Source of the DNA: Zonotrichia leucophrys gambelii
Taxonomy: Eukaryota; Chordata; Aves; Passeriformes; Passerellidae
DNA: 64,000 nucleotides
Assembly (NCBI RefSeq): GCF_028769735.1
Contig: NC_088177.1
Location: 17,052,599-17,116,598, forward strand
Direction of reading: 5' to 3'
Below the pieces are notes generated by a model. The model saw nothing but the letters and a program-made list of their open reading frames with translations, made no database searches and was not told the DNA's origin. The translations under genes and the position numbers were made by a program. How positions within the stretch are numbered: the first letter of the stretch is position 1; the number at the start of each line of letters is the position of its first letter. Below are positions 1 to 12,965 of the stretch, one piece after another.

Positions 1-1600
1 TATATTGGATTTGAAATCTTCTCTACTCATTTACTATATGCCATTTTTCTTTTATTGCAACTACAATACCATCTGTGCTGAGATTTGTTACATGAGGTTT
101 TTAGCTTTGGATATCAACTATTTCTATAAAATATCACTTGAAATCAATTAGTCACTTTGGACATAAAGATAAACTAAGCAAACAGTTCCATCTATCTTCC
201 TAAGCTTTTTTTTTTTCCCCTTTAGCTTTATGGTATTTTGAGAAGCACCAGATTTGCTTGATGAATGGTTGCCTATTTAATGATAAAAGACAAAAATTCT
301 GTAACAGCAGTTGGGGGGGAAAATACAGGGGAAAAATAGATGGCTTTGCTCATCATTGTGCCAAATGAAGGAAAATATCCTGCAGCCTGCACTAGTGCCT
401 GGGAGTCAGCTCTGCATCTGTCTATGAGGGTGCTGTCAGCCACAGGACAATGACTGATGGGGATCCCATCCCATTTGGTGAGCTGGTCTGGGGAGCAGGT
501 CAGATCCCAGCAGGAGAAACTGCTGGGGCAGGGATGAGAGCACCAAGTTACAGGCACAGCTGAGCCAAGGGGGAGAACTGGGGACGTAGCTCAGGGTCTG
601 CATTTGTGTTCAGGCAGGAATACAAATTACGGAGGCCAAATACAAGCCTTTTCCTTAAATCAAGTTAAAGATTGTCTTTTCTCTCTGCTACCAAGCTAAA
701 TGTTCAAAAATCATAAATCAGGACCCCAGGCAGGACAAGTCTGACTTCAAAAAGTGAGAACTCAAAAGTATTGACCGTCTTTGGCCCTGAACACCATCAC
801 AATAAGGTTTCTGAGGCCCTCAGGAACATCAGCATTACATGTCTGAACTCCTAGAGCTGCAACAGCTACAGATTTCACTGGAATTCATTTGGACTTTTTT
901 CTACACTCATGTTATTGGACATCTCCACAAAGTGGGCCTTTAATATCACACAATGCCTTGACACCAGACTCCCAGGGACCCCAGTGACATTAGATAGCCA
1001 TTCTAGGGCCTGTGGGCTTCTCTGACCTTCACTGGGCTACAAAATTAACCAAGGAACACTCCTCCCTCTGCTCCTGCCAAAACCTCTCCATGAACTCCCG
1101 GTTAGTATTTGCTCTGGGTTGGATACTGCCTGTATGTGACTTGAGAGTTGCACCTGTGTACTCACAATCAGATTAATCTCATTTAGGCACAGATAGCTGC
1201 ACTAGGAAGGGAGCTCCAACCTGCCAAGCCCTGGCCACTGTGCAGAGCAGACATCGTGACTGCAGAGGGAGCTGGGCCAGGGAAGTGGGCTGGTTGAAAA
1301 AGTGACCTGACACAAAATTCCCAGATCATTTACAGCAGTGGCTCCATGATGTGGCTCCCAGTACAATCCTTCAGCCATTAATGCCAGCACAAAGGAGAGC
1401 TCAGGGACACAGAGACATCCGTTTAGTCTGCACTCAGATGCAGTTAAATTGCAGCCATGGAAACAAACATAAATTCCCTGAGGTCATTTGACAGTCCTGC
1501 AAGTTTTTCTGCCATGGTTAGAGCTCAAGCTGTTTTTAAAGAGGCCACAAATATGGGATGAGGAAATATGGATATTAGACTTTTTTCTTTTGTGTTTTTT
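1..1600. other. Non-coding, unique sequence
   Basis: I see no gene here. Reading frames are closed on both strands apart from short chance runs, the longest being 94 codons on the minus strand at 273-557, which matches no family I know. A pyrimidine-rich tract at about 206-226 ends in a splice-acceptor-like TTTAG, but no convincing donor follows. A GC-richer patch at about 390-600 has few CpGs. No transposon remnant is recognisable. Confidence 0.6.
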
Positions 1601-1603
1601 CAG

Positions 1604-1754
1604 TTAGATCTTCAGATTGCAAAACCTTCAGAGCAGGGCTCACCCATCTTCCTGCCTCTTCAGAAAGAGCCTTACTTGGCCTTTCAAATAAACACACTGA
1701 GCAACATGAAAAACAGAGAGGATGTTGTAGCTGTCATGTCTGGCAGAGATCGAA
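1604..1754 (+). other. Weak candidate exon (splice-like signals)
   Basis: A long pyrimidine tract at 1581-1600 runs into CAG at 1601-1603, a very good splice acceptor. The next 151 bases are open in the frame that begins at 1604 (51 codons including the split one). The only donor-like site, GAA followed by GTAAAG at 1755, is weak. The implied peptide matches no family I recognise. If real, the exon would end one base into a codon, which fits the entry phase of the candidate exon at 7391. Acceptor-like tracts occur by chance in 64 kb of AT-rich DNA, so this remains speculative. Confidence 0.12.
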
Positions 1755-4700
1755 GTAAAGTTTGCCCCTCTTATCATAATGAATAACTGCATTTTGCACA
1801 AATGGGAGCTAGAAAAGGCCCTTCTTAACCCATGGACAATTATACAAAATTAGTCCAAAGCCACACCTATTAGCAATCATGAAGGATCCTTCCTGACTAA
1901 ATCAGCTTAATCTCACTGTCCCCTGACAGAAAGATGTTGTAGCCTGCAGGTCACCTCCATGATAGTTCTTCTTCTTTCTCCCTGAGTACCTGCAGTTTAG
2001 ATCACTGATATGAACTTCACAGGACTGTGGATTTTGGGGCATACCAGTAAAAATGAAGGATTTGGGAAGTAAAAGAACAAGCTGTTAGAGTATAACAGTT
2101 TACATCCACCTATTAATTCTCAAAAATCACAAAGTATTGCCCTGAGAAGGTAGAGTCCCAAACCAAGCACACTCTGTGGACCAGCTTTTACTAAATGCCA
2201 GGAAAACAAAAATGTAGTTTTAAGCAACTTGGTGCATGTAATGAAACAGAACCTAACATTAAAGGAGTTTGGGGTTCTTTTTCCTGAAATCTGACAGAAG
2301 ATGTTGAGAAAGAGTTTCAGTGAGAACACCTCAATCTGGGGTTTCCCCAGTAGGGTTTTTTAAGCCACTAAGTATGAATGAAAAGAAATTTCAGCCTCAG
2401 CTGGGTCCCCCTTGGTCATCCCAAATTCCCCAGGCAGGGCCAGAGTGGGGGTGCTCACAGGGGGCTCACAGCCATGGTGCACCTTGGCTGTCCACAGGTA
2501 CATCAGGTACACCTTTCCTTTAGGCATGGACCTGGAGTTGTGCTTCAGGATCAAAGCAAATCAGCAGAGGTCTCTGGCTGTCAGTGAAATGGTAACAGCA
2601 TATTCACCAAGCCTGTGTTAGTTACTTTTTACTATATATATCTTACATAAATGAAGATTAAAACTTCTTATAGACCCTTGAATCATAGGCCTTCATTTGA
2701 GACCAACACAATGTTATATTTTGAAAAATAATTCAATATTTTAAGATTAATTCAGTGGTTAGAAGTAGTTTAGTAAGTATTTTTCTTGAGAAATCTTACC
2801 AAGTGGCATCTACTCACAAAGCAGCACAAGGCAATGTAACCACATCTTTAATTTGCTGCTACTACTGAGCAGGTTGGCTTGCCCTGTGCTTTTATTTTAC
2901 AGTAGCTTTGATTACACTTTTGTCTATAAAGTCTGCCTCTGACAGCATGGAACACATTTATCTGAAGTATGGAAAGAAATAACAGTTATAGGATCTCCTG
3001 CTTGTATGTGAGAGAGTGGATAAGAACATAACAAATTCACCTATGGCATTACCTCTCTGAAAAAAAGTCAAAATTTCATCTGCAGTGACCTTGTGGTCAC
3101 AAAGATCACAAATTGCAGGACAGAAGATGTGGAAAGGAAAGGGCTGCAGTTAGACAGGTGTACATTGTTACACTACATCCTGCAGCTGTTATATATCCAA
3201 AACTAGTTCTCTTAAGACAGAAATCAGGCTTCCCCTCATGCTGTTCAATAGTTTACAAAATACAACTGACAATAATTCACACTGTTGTTCAATGTCAGTA
3301 AGGGAAATAGCTCTTCATTTAAAGACCTAGACCCCGGGAAGAAAATAAAGAAAGTGCCAAAAATGCAGACATTACCAACATGTCCAGATGAATTTGGCCC
3401 AGCCCTGCACAACATACGAGAAAAGCCTTTTTTAAGGGAGTTGCAGGTGAAGCTCAAAGGATTTAGTAATATTGACAGGAATGTTATGGTAAACTTGATA
3501 GTAGGAAAAATCAAGATTCTAGTATATGTAGAGAAATATGCTTTGTGAACTAAACTAATAGAAATATTACTATATAACAAATTAGTAAAACATCCAATTT
3601 TGTTTTCTTTTGTCATTATAAACCAAGTTATGCCCTGTCTGGACTGAGCTGTGGGACTCCTAAGAGAGATCCCTGACTTGTAGGGATTCCTAAGCTCCAA
3701 AATAGATTGCCATCACATTTAGGTTCTTTCCAGGCTGCAAAGGCACAGATATTTTCCCACAGTTTTGAAACTCACTACTCAGACCTCCAGCTCATGGAAT
3801 GCCACATAGTCATCAACAACACAAGAACTAAAAAATATATATCACTCTGAACACCAGAATCTGGGCTGCTCTTCACATCTAACTTTTCAAGCCACCTTGT
3901 TAAGGACTATGTGAGTCTATAATGTAATTTAGAAGAGCTTTTCTGTTCATAAAGCTATGGCATCTCTTGAGGAGTTAATATTTGTTCTGAGGATCAACAG
4001 GCACTATAACTGAAATTAAAGATGACTTTTTCATCTAAAAAATCCTTTCTAAGCCTCATTGACTTAGTGCCCTATTCACAGTCTAGAGTTTGGAGCTAAA
4101 ACAGAGAACACAGAGCCATGGTTCTGCTGACAGAAAAAGACAGTTATTGGAGGGTTTTATCCAATTTGATCCTACTCACCGTATATCTCAATTTCACACC
4201 ATGTTTTAATCAAAGTAAGATTTTATGAATATCCACTACTACTTACCCCAATAGATCCCAGGACTAGAAACCCTCATGCTCGGAAGTAGGATCTAGGTAT
4301 TAAAATAATTCTCATTAAGCAACATAAAATTCAGAGAAACATATTTCAAGGCCCACTGAGTTAAAAGAACTAGGACACAGTAGCAGTGGTTAGGTTTTTA
4401 TTAATTTCCCTTAGGTTACAGCAGTCACTTTCACAAACAGGTTCCAAAGAACACCATTGTGCCGAACCAGATCAGGCTCTATGTGATTCAGCCACTTAGG
4501 CACCAGAAGTGCTGTAAACAGTGTAAAAACTGACACCAAAGTGTGAAGGCATCAGCCATCTTCATGCTGTGCCCTGCCCCTACCAGGAACATTGTTTTGA
4601 GCTTGGCTATTTTGAATGGTGAATTTTTCCAAACCCTCCAGATCCCACTGCTGTGTTTCATTTCCCTGAGGACATCAGACTGAGGGGAAATCCAGAACAC

Positions 4701-7390
4701 AGGACTACTTACTAAACTTGCCTTTATGCAACTTCATATTTCAAAGAATTAATAAACAATGCCAAAAGCTCTATTGTAAGCATGAGAAAAGTATCTCAGG
4801 AAGTCTTTTTCCTTTGCAAGGCTAATCAATACAATATTTTAGTTATGCTACCCAGACCACAATCCCATATTATGCTGAAAGAAAAGAAAGAAGTATAAGA
4901 GATAGAATGGTGTTTTCATTACAGTTTAACTGTTTAACTTTCTTTTTATTTTAATATGGTCTGTAGTTCAAATCTGAAAAATGAGAATATAATTAGATAG
5001 TGAGGAATTGTCACTACAAGCCTAGCCAACAGAACAGTTCTTTCGGGGATTATTTCTCAGCAAATGGTCAAAATCCCAGACCCATTAAATTAGGAGAAAA
5101 ATTCATTGTGTGAAAGTGAGGACGGCTGGATTTGTTTGGCCCATACAATATTGCAAACACGACCACAAGCAATGAGTGCCTGCCTTGGGATAAAAAAAGA
5201 TATTGAGCTTACAAAAGCCATCTATCTCCCTGTGAAAACAAATACCAAAAGGCTGTTCCACTCCATGGTTCACTGTTGAATGTTTTGATTCAGGTGGGCT
5301 CTGGCTCTCTGATGTCACTCCTTCACACACGTGCTTCATTTGACACACAGAGCCAAAGACTAGTTCCACTGAAGTCCTGGGACTTGCTTAGTGCTAGGAT
5401 GAAAAAACTCCCACTGGCTTCAAGTGTGAAAGATCAGAGACTGAAGGATCAAACTTTATAGCAAGTAGGGTCAAGCAGCAAGTTCCCAACCCACAATATG
5501 AGCACTGGTTTTTATTATCTATCACTGCCCTGCTCTGAAGGACTCTTTCCAGGTGACAGTTCCTCGTTTTTTCTGAATGGCTGTTATCAGATCACAGCTT
5601 CACACTGAAGCTGTTTAAAAATGCTCCTTATGACATTGGCTTTTATTTTTTTTTCCTTTTTTTTTATCAAGCCATTTTTCCACCATGAAACAGGACATTT
5701 ATTGTTCATATATAAGAGGCAATGAACCTGCAAAAGCAGCGTTCATAAAACCTGGAAACCTCCTCAACAAGCAAAATGACTAACTGTGATGGACATTCAT
5801 AAATCACTCCATATCTTTCATCATAATTCCTGCAGTTTCATTAATTCCTAGAGGAAGACATAAATCTAATGTGCATCTTAAGGAGCCAACAGGCTGCCTG
5901 GCTCTCCAGGCATAAAATAAATATGAAGCTCTCTTCCCTACTGAGGAGATGCAGGTTTTGCATGTGTGCACAGCAGGAAATCCATGTCACTCAAAGTGTG
6001 GGGATATCCTGGGCAGCCCTACAGGCATCACTTTTGTTTTCAGAGTGTGCAAATGCTCCATCCTAATCTTGCCCCCACTGAACTCAGTGGACCCTTTTCC
6101 TTATAAAGCTCAGGCAGAACGTTATGAATAAAGCCTTTAAGCTATCTCTGCTTTTGAACAATCAGGTGAAGAGTGCAGATTTTATTTCCAGAACTGAGGG
6201 GCCACCCTCAGTGCCTGGGCCAGTGCTGCAGGTATCCTCTTGGAAGGGTCCTGGGCAGCTGCAAAGGGTCTGGTTAATCTGCAACAGCTTGGAGGATCAC
6301 AGAGAATACATACATCCAGCAGAATCCATAAAAAAAAAGGACAGAAACGAAATCTTTTCTTTTAAAGCAGGCAAACTGTGATAAACAGGAAAAAAAAAAA
6401 TAAAGCCTTTACAGTGAAGCCTGGTGCTATGCAAATTGCTCCCTGAAAATGCTAAAGCAAGTTTGACATCCTGTGGCCAGAGTCAGCATGGGAATAACTC
6501 ACTCTTCAAACCCTGGGCTTGCTCACTCAGGAGATTATCCTGCTCCTGAGGGCACATGTTTTTGTTTGAGGTGGGTATGACAGTCTTGTGAGTGAGTATC
6601 CTGGAGGAAAGAATATAAATGTGCACACTAAATATTTCTGTCAGGGGATGATTAGGGGCTGAAAGAGAGCAATAGCACTTGAAAGCCCACATGACATCAG
6701 AGGGTAAACACAGGATGGCTACTAGAAAGTCTTTTTGGCCCCTCTGCTTGAGGTTATCCTCTGCCCTAAAAGAGGAATACAAATAAAAATGGGGGACCAG
6801 AGACAGGGGGAAGAAAAACAAAAGAAAATAATGGAAAGACTTGTTTCTCCTAAGAAAAACAGGTGCAGGCTGAAATGGAAATATCTCTGAAAAGATAATT
6901 AAGTCATAATCATAAGGTCTGTTTAAAAGTCTGCTGCTTCTTTTTCCAGCCCACATTTTCCAAAAGAAAGAAAAGCTGTCTTTAAAATATCTGTGATAAT
7001 TGTTATGAAACAATCACATGTAGCAATCTTGGCTTATTGGTGCACATCCAACGCACCACATCAATCTCTGTAAACCTTTCCAAAGGTTTGTGCCTGCAGT
7101 TGGGAAGAACTGATTGTACAGCAAAGATAACGAGGCAATTTGTTAGAACTTAATTTGTAACAAATTATTTCTGTGGAAAGAGCAAATGATAACAAAAGGA
7201 TAACTCTAGATTTATGGAATTGAGGTAAGACCCAGCATTTCAGCTGCACAATATCTTGGAATAAGTCATGTCTGCACAATTTTTAGAATATTGGCTTTGA
7301 ACTTTCAAGATCATTGGCACACAGAATAGATTTATTGATAGGTTTATTAAGATGGAATGAGTATTTATTTACTCTTGTTTTCTTTTCCAG
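1755..7390. other. Non-coding, AT-rich unique sequence
   Basis: No gene is supported. Open runs reach 151 codons (minus strand 3245-3700) and 176 codons (minus 6483-7013), but they are rich in Phe, Leu and Ser as expected of AT-rich DNA read on the T-rich strand, and match nothing known. T-rich runs sit near 5639-5667 and an A-rich run at about 6390-6401. A stretch at about 2830-2960 has mixed composition without repeats and could be conserved regulatory DNA, but alignment would be needed to say so. Confidence 0.6.
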
Positions 7391-7489
7391 AGCAAAAAAA
7401 ATTCATAAAGGACAGCCAACATAGAGTATATGCTCAAGCTTTTCAGTTACACAAACAGCCTTTGAATCAAGTACAAAATGGTTATGTAG
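7391..7489 (+). other. Candidate internal exon, 99 bp
   Basis: The segment follows a strong pyrimidine tract (about 7369-7388) and CAG at 7388-7390. It ends at a G directly before GTAAAA at 7490, a fair donor. Its length is a multiple of three, and only one of the three frames is open: codons start at the third base (CAA AAA AAA TTC) and one base is left over at the end. The implied peptide of about 32 residues is rich in Gln, Lys and His, for example QHRVYAQAFQLHKQ, and I do not recognise it. It could be a coding exon of an unidentified gene, a non-coding RNA exon, or chance. The CR1 fragment 370 bp downstream would then lie in an intron. Confidence 0.22.
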
Positions 7490-7790
7490 GTAAAATAACC
7501 CATATTCTCATAATCTTCAAAATATTCACCCACTGTGAGCTGCTTTCTAGTGTCTTTGCTGGGGGCAGATATAAACCTCCTACCATTTTTGAATGGTAGC
7601 GATTTTGAATTTACCAAGTAAATATTTTTATTTTTCAACAACCATTATTTCAACCTTTTAAGAACCACTCTATTTTACTCTACTTTAGAATATTCGGAAG
7701 AAGGCTGAAAATGAGAGACAAATTCCAATACTGAGGACACCAAGCAGTGCAGCACTTTGAGGATTGGACTACCTCATCATGTAAGTGGGG

Positions 7791-7825
7791 TTGTTTGTTG
7801 GTTTGTTTGTTTGTTGTGTTTTTTC
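7791..7825 (+). repeat. GTTT-type microsatellite
   Basis: Imperfect tandem GTTT units run into a short T tract, about 35 bp in all. The tract lies just upstream of the CR1 fragment and is unrelated to any reading frame. Confidence 0.8.
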
Positions 7826-7857
7826 CCAGTTGGTTTCAGAATATCATGGGTCTGTTC

Positions 7858-8164
7858 ATCTTGTCCTTATCACTCTCTCCAGCTTCCTGAAAGGTGGGTC
7901 TCAGTCTCCTCTCTCAGGACTAGCAACAGGACAAGAGCAAATGGCCTCAAACTCTGCTGGAGGAGGCTCAGGCTGGACATCAGGAAAGGGTGGTCAGGGA
8001 TTAGGATGGGCAGCACAGGGAGCTGGTGGAATCACCATCCCTGGAAGGGTTCAAGGAACAGCTCAGTGTGGCACTTGGTGCTGTGGTTTAGTTGACAAGC
8101 TGCTGTTTGGTCAAAGGTTGGACAGGATGATCTTGGAGATCTTTTCCAACCCTAATGATTCAGA
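7858..8164 (+). mobile_element. CR1 LINE, 5'-truncated 3' end
   Basis: This is the 3' terminal part of a chicken-repeat-1 retrotransposon in plus orientation. Diagnostic blocks appear in consensus order: a TTGTCCTTATCACTCTC block at 7861, the GACAAGAGCAAATGGCCTCAA block at about 7931, the AATCACCATCCCTGG block at about 8030, GTGGTTTAG near 8083, and GGATGATCTTGGAGATCTTT with TCCAACCCTAATGATT at 8125-8160. CR1 elements normally end in short repeats of an ATTCTATG-like unit, which is degenerate here. Relative to the usual consensus a short internal deletion seems to lie near 7987-7990. The copy is 5'-truncated, as most avian CR1 copies are, and has no coding capacity. Frames of 112 and 134 codons that cross it are not genes. 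Confidence 0.9.
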
Positions 8165-8548
8165 TGTTCAGCCCAAAGTAGATTCCTAATTGGAAGTTTT
8201 AAATGTCAGAAGAAAAAGTCATTAAGGATAGGAAAGAACCTGCCCAACTCTATTGCAGCCCCAGCATAAAATAAAGAGGTTTTAACTCCTCACTCGGAAG
8301 AGAGAACAGCACAACTCTTTGTGCTTAGTTTATCCATTGAAACAATACTTTAAATAGGGAATTAATCTACACAAAACCATGTAATATATGTTAACTAGAG
8401 ACAGAGAGATGCTCCAGATGCAACAACACTTGTGAAAACAATATCTGTTTCTTGGTAAGGTTTGTCACTTATTTTATTTTTAACATAATTTTTAGTTATT
8501 ACATATTAGAAAATTATTATGTGCACATCTTTACCATTATCTCTACAG

Positions 8549-8583
8549 TTGAAAATGTGGATTGGGGAAATCACTGGAGACAG
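8549..8583 (+). other. Candidate 35-bp micro-exon
   Basis: A pyrimidine-rich run at about 8527-8545 ends in ACAG at 8545-8548. Thirty-five bases later CAG is followed by a perfect GTGAGT donor (GT at 8584-8585). Read after the one base left over from 7391-7489, the frame stays open (GAA AAT GTG GAT TGG GGA) and ends exactly on a codon boundary. The pairing of a good acceptor with a consensus donor at exon-like spacing is the support. The short length and unrecognised peptide keep confidence low. Confidence 0.22.
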
Positions 8584-11500
8584 GTGAGTCTTGTTCTACC
8601 CAGCAAGGCTCAGTCACTGCTGCTCCAGCCTGTGCAATGATGAATTATTTAGACCTGCTGTAGTTAAGTAGGGCTTCAGCTGTGCAGTTGATAATCAGAC
8701 CACTGTCAGAGCGTGGGTTTCTTTATCAGGTGTGCAAACACACAGGCACATCCTCTTCACTTTGCAAAGGTAGTCAGTGGCAATCGCAATCAGAGAGGGG
8801 GTTGCTGTGCCACTCCAAATTTGTGAGCTGTCCTCCATCAATACTTGCACTAGGAAACATTGGATTATTCTGCAAGATGCTGAATGTTCCTGTTGATTGA
8901 AACTGTTTAAGGGTGTCAAATCAAGGCTTTTCTCTCTGCTGTACCACACCTGTTCAATTTCTCTTTCATTGTTATCACAATTGACACAAAATAAGCACAT
9001 CATGTACAAAAGGTCCCACTAACACTTTCAAAGATGAGAATTTGGTTTGCAAACTGCTCCTTGATTTCTGGAGTAAAAATCTCAAGGGTACTTATATGTA
9101 ACTTTCAAACAGCACTTTAGAACCACCTTAGACAGCTGAGCAGCAACTTAGAACCAAAATTTTGATGATGTGTAGACAAAATTTTACATAGAGTGAGATC
9201 TTTAAGAAGCATCTTGCATCAAATGCGCGTTGGTCAAATACGTGACCATAAAAGCCACAGGTCTTAAAAGGACACAATCCTATGGTATGCCATTGTCAAT
9301 TCTGCTCTTGTGACATTCACATTACCTCTAAAGTGTTGCCCAGCCTTCCATGCTGAGCATATCTCTGCCACAGAGTGCACACACTGGCAGGTGCCTTGCT
9401 CATTCTGCACCTTTCTTCAGGACAAAAAATGTATGAGCAGCAGCTGTTGGAGAAGCCAGCTAGCAAAACTGGGTGCAGGGAAGAGGGGTGGGCTGAGGGG
9501 TCTCTTTTGGAGGGCAATCCCCTTGCAGCTGTAGTGGTTATGGTTTAAGTATCTTCTGTAGGAGTATGAAGATCTTTGAGGGCACAATCCAGTCTGTGCC
9601 CATTTTGAGAGCCTGGCTTTATCTGTGCATAGAGCACACTGTGCAAATGGATGTTCAGCTTGTGAGAGACTATTTCTGCTCCCTGGCTCGGTGACTGAAG
9701 TTTTATAACTGCACTGGTGATCACATGCAGTATAAATAACAAATACCTCTCAAGATGCATAACTGAGGCCCTGCATGCATTTATGCAATCAAAACACAAC
9801 ATTGAGGCAAAAAAATTCAATAAAAGCTTAGGAACAATGAAAAACCTGGGCTACAAATAAAGACAACCATTGCTGTACTAATAGATATTTTCCAGGAGGT
9901 GGGATCTTGCTATTATATCATACCCAAAGTACAGCAGGGATTGTTTCACTGCTGACATCTGGCTGTAACAGCACAACCTCTGATACCATGCAGGACATAA
10001 CCTCAGTGCAGGCTCAGAAGAAATTAGGAACATGACTTCACAGAAAATAGGAGTAATATTCACTGGCTTATGGAATGGGAGTGAAGGGTGATTTAAATGC
10101 AGATTCAAAATATCAGCAGTGAAATCTTGGTGTATTTAGAGTTGGCCTATTTAGCTATTTAACTGACAGCTGGTGATTAATGTCGATATAAAACTTTGAA
10201 ATGTCTTTCTCTTGGAATACAAAGTTGATAGTGGTTTATGCTTCAGTTTTTTGGTTGCTTTCTCAATTGAATTTCTAGAAGCTGAACACCATGAATGGGA
10301 ATGCTGAAATACAGCAGTTTTTAAGGCTTTCAGAATAGTCATGATGAGAAGTTGTTTTAGACTTTAATTGAATTGATAGTAATAGTGAGTAACAATTTTT
10401 TTGATTTGTTATTCACCAGATTTTGGACAACTTGTGTAACTGAATGACAGATTTGAGTGCATTTTTAAAAGTTAATTACCTGTTATCTCCTGTTATGGTG
10501 CTGCATTTTTTTTTTATTTCATTTTATTCAATTTTATTTTTCCAGCACATAGTACAGTTTTCTAATTGAACCATGGGTCTCTTATTCAAATCACTATTTT
10601 TTAATTATTGACACATAAAAAAATCAAGTATGATGCTCCTCAACAATAAATTAGCATCATATTAAAGGGAAATAATCTGAACATATTCACTGATGTTGCT
10701 AGCTGATAAGTTACTAACATAACTTCAGTCTGCACCATTGTGGCTGTTGAAATAACCAATCCAGGTTTTCCAGCAGTTTGCAGGCCAGTTCAACCACAAA
10801 GAAAAGGTGACCAGGATCCAGCCCAATGCTCACTTAGGCAAGAGGGAACTTCATTTCTACCTCCACAGGCATTGGGTCAGGGCCTTACTAAGAGATTTAG
10901 AGAGACCATCCTTTTCTTGGCCACTGAGAGAACTTCCAGTGGAGGACAATAAGGATGATGGCGTTGTTTAAATCTGTGATAAGCTGCATGATAAACTGAA
11001 AATAAAGCAAAGGTACTAGGCTGACTAGAGTGCATCCTTTGGAACCTTGCCCCAAAAGGTCAGCATTAGGGGTTAATCTCCCCACTGATAAACATGCAGA
11101 GCCAGGATACTGACAGGTCTGCCCCAGACATGCACACAACTTTTAGGGCAGACTACCTGCACAGCTTTGAAAATACTGACCATTCTTTTCTAGAGAAATG
11201 AAGGTGATACAAAAGAATTGGGAGATGGGCAGACAGGCTCTGACCTCAGGGGAGCAGACACAGCAGCAGAGCCCAGCTAGGCTGGAATAAAAGGGGGAAA
11301 TGGGCTGGGGTATTTCAATGTTTCAGGTACCAACAAGCACAAGATGCTGCTGTGCACCAGCAGTGAGGGCTGACACACAGCACTCTGCACAGGGTCAAGG
11401 CCTTTGCTTGCTGAGACAAAACCATTGAAAGGCATTTGCTGTGTGTGATAACACAATCCAAGGTTGTGTGCTGTCTCATATTACAGCCACACTCTCAGAA

Positions 11501-12930
11501 AGATGATAGATGATACACCAGAGCTTTCTATACAGGGACTTCCACTGAAAATGAGTCCTCATGAAATATTCAGGCCTTTGCTGTGTGTTTTGTTCTTCAC
11601 GCCTTCTATTCCCTCTCCACCCTCCTTCCGTTCGTGGGGATGTGAAATGCAGAGATTTCCTGTTTAGCACAGAGCCACCCACCTGGGCAGGGTGTCATGC
11701 CTGGCAGCTGAGATGTATGCCAGGACACTCCCTGATCTGCCAAGACCCTGATGCAGCTGCAGTCTTGGTAGGTCAACACTTAGAGCACTGTGAGAGGGAA
11801 GTTTTAATCTGCTTGTTCCAACTCAAATGTTAATGTTTTCTCCCCACGCTTTTCAATCATAAACAATTATCTATGAAAAACAAATTAGGCATGAGATTTC
11901 TCTCACCCTTCTACAGTGTTTTCAAATTCCTTCTGCATTGTCTTTTGGTTTTCTGCTCCATCTTCTGCTCTTCCAACTGCTGCTTGGCAACACGGATTGC
12001 TGTGCAAAATATGAGCTCCTGAAGATTGCTCACTTCAATAAAATTTTAACCAGAGGCAAGCATGCAAAGTAATTGAACTGCAGTGTTTCAATGGCATAAT
12101 TGTGGGTTTGGTTTGATTTTTTTGTTGTGACTGAAAGATTCTGTCTTATTAAGACAACACAGCTTCTGCCCAAGTGGACTGTCAGGCATGTGCATGTAAG
12201 GTGAAAGCCTTGTTGGTCTGGAGACTGTTGTGACATCTCCATTGAAAAAGGGCACTGTTCACTGTTTGCCTTGCACACTTCCTCCTAAATCCCATCCTGC
12301 ATGGTGTGGCATGAACTAATTCACACTGTTTAATACTGAGTATTAGGGGATGTAGAGGACTTCAGTCACTAGCTAAAAATCAGGATACATGACCAGTCCC
12401 CTGCAATACTCCTGGCAATTTAATTTGGCCTGGGGAAATTTTTGTCACTATTAGAGAGCACAGAATGTGTTGGTCTCTCAGAGTCATCACTACTCCTTCT
12501 GTGATAGAAGGGTTTTCCCTTTGCATGATCAGCTTCTTTTTATTTTTTTCCCCTAAGAAATCAGTTTTTCATTCCACCTAATGAATTACCTTCCAGAAAA
12601 AAAGCTGGTTTTTCCCGTATTTTCATTATATAACTTGTCTTTCAGATAGAGCTGGCATTAAAAAATAATCAAGCTTCATACGGGATAAAATACCCGAGAA
12701 TTTTTTTCTTAGATTTTTACATTTTTTTCTCTACATATTCTCATATAGTCATTCCTCATTTTGTTGGGGTTTTTTTGAAGACTTTATTTTCCACATTCTC
12801 AATTACCTTATGTCTTCCTTCTGACATTTTTATATTGTTGCCCTGAGCTGTACAATACACTGTGTGCTAACTGGCCCCAAGTAAGTGAACTGTACTTTCC
12901 AGGTTGGAGTTATGAGAGGGTTTCTAGCAG
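8584..12930. other. Non-coding, unique sequence
   Basis: No gene or repeat is recognised. A pyrimidine tract ending in TTCAG at 9420 would make a fair splice acceptor, and the frame after it is open for 37 codons to a TAG at 9533, but there is no independent support. An inverted pair TGGTCA/TGACCA with a 6-bp spacer lies at 9231-9248. T-rich runs occur at 10507-10545. Several AATAAA hexamers are present, as expected in DNA of this composition. Confidence 0.6.
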
Positions 12931-12965
12931 TCTCTCTCCCTCTCTTGCCTCTCTCTCTCTCTTTT
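12931..12965. repeat. CT-rich low-complexity tract
   Basis: An almost pure pyrimidine run of TCTC units on the plus strand, interrupted by a single TTG. It is a simple-sequence tract, not a gene signal. Confidence 0.85.

Noticed and set aside
7757..8189. 112- and 134-codon overlapping open frames
   Set aside because: They are read out of a GTTT microsatellite and a truncated CR1 element.
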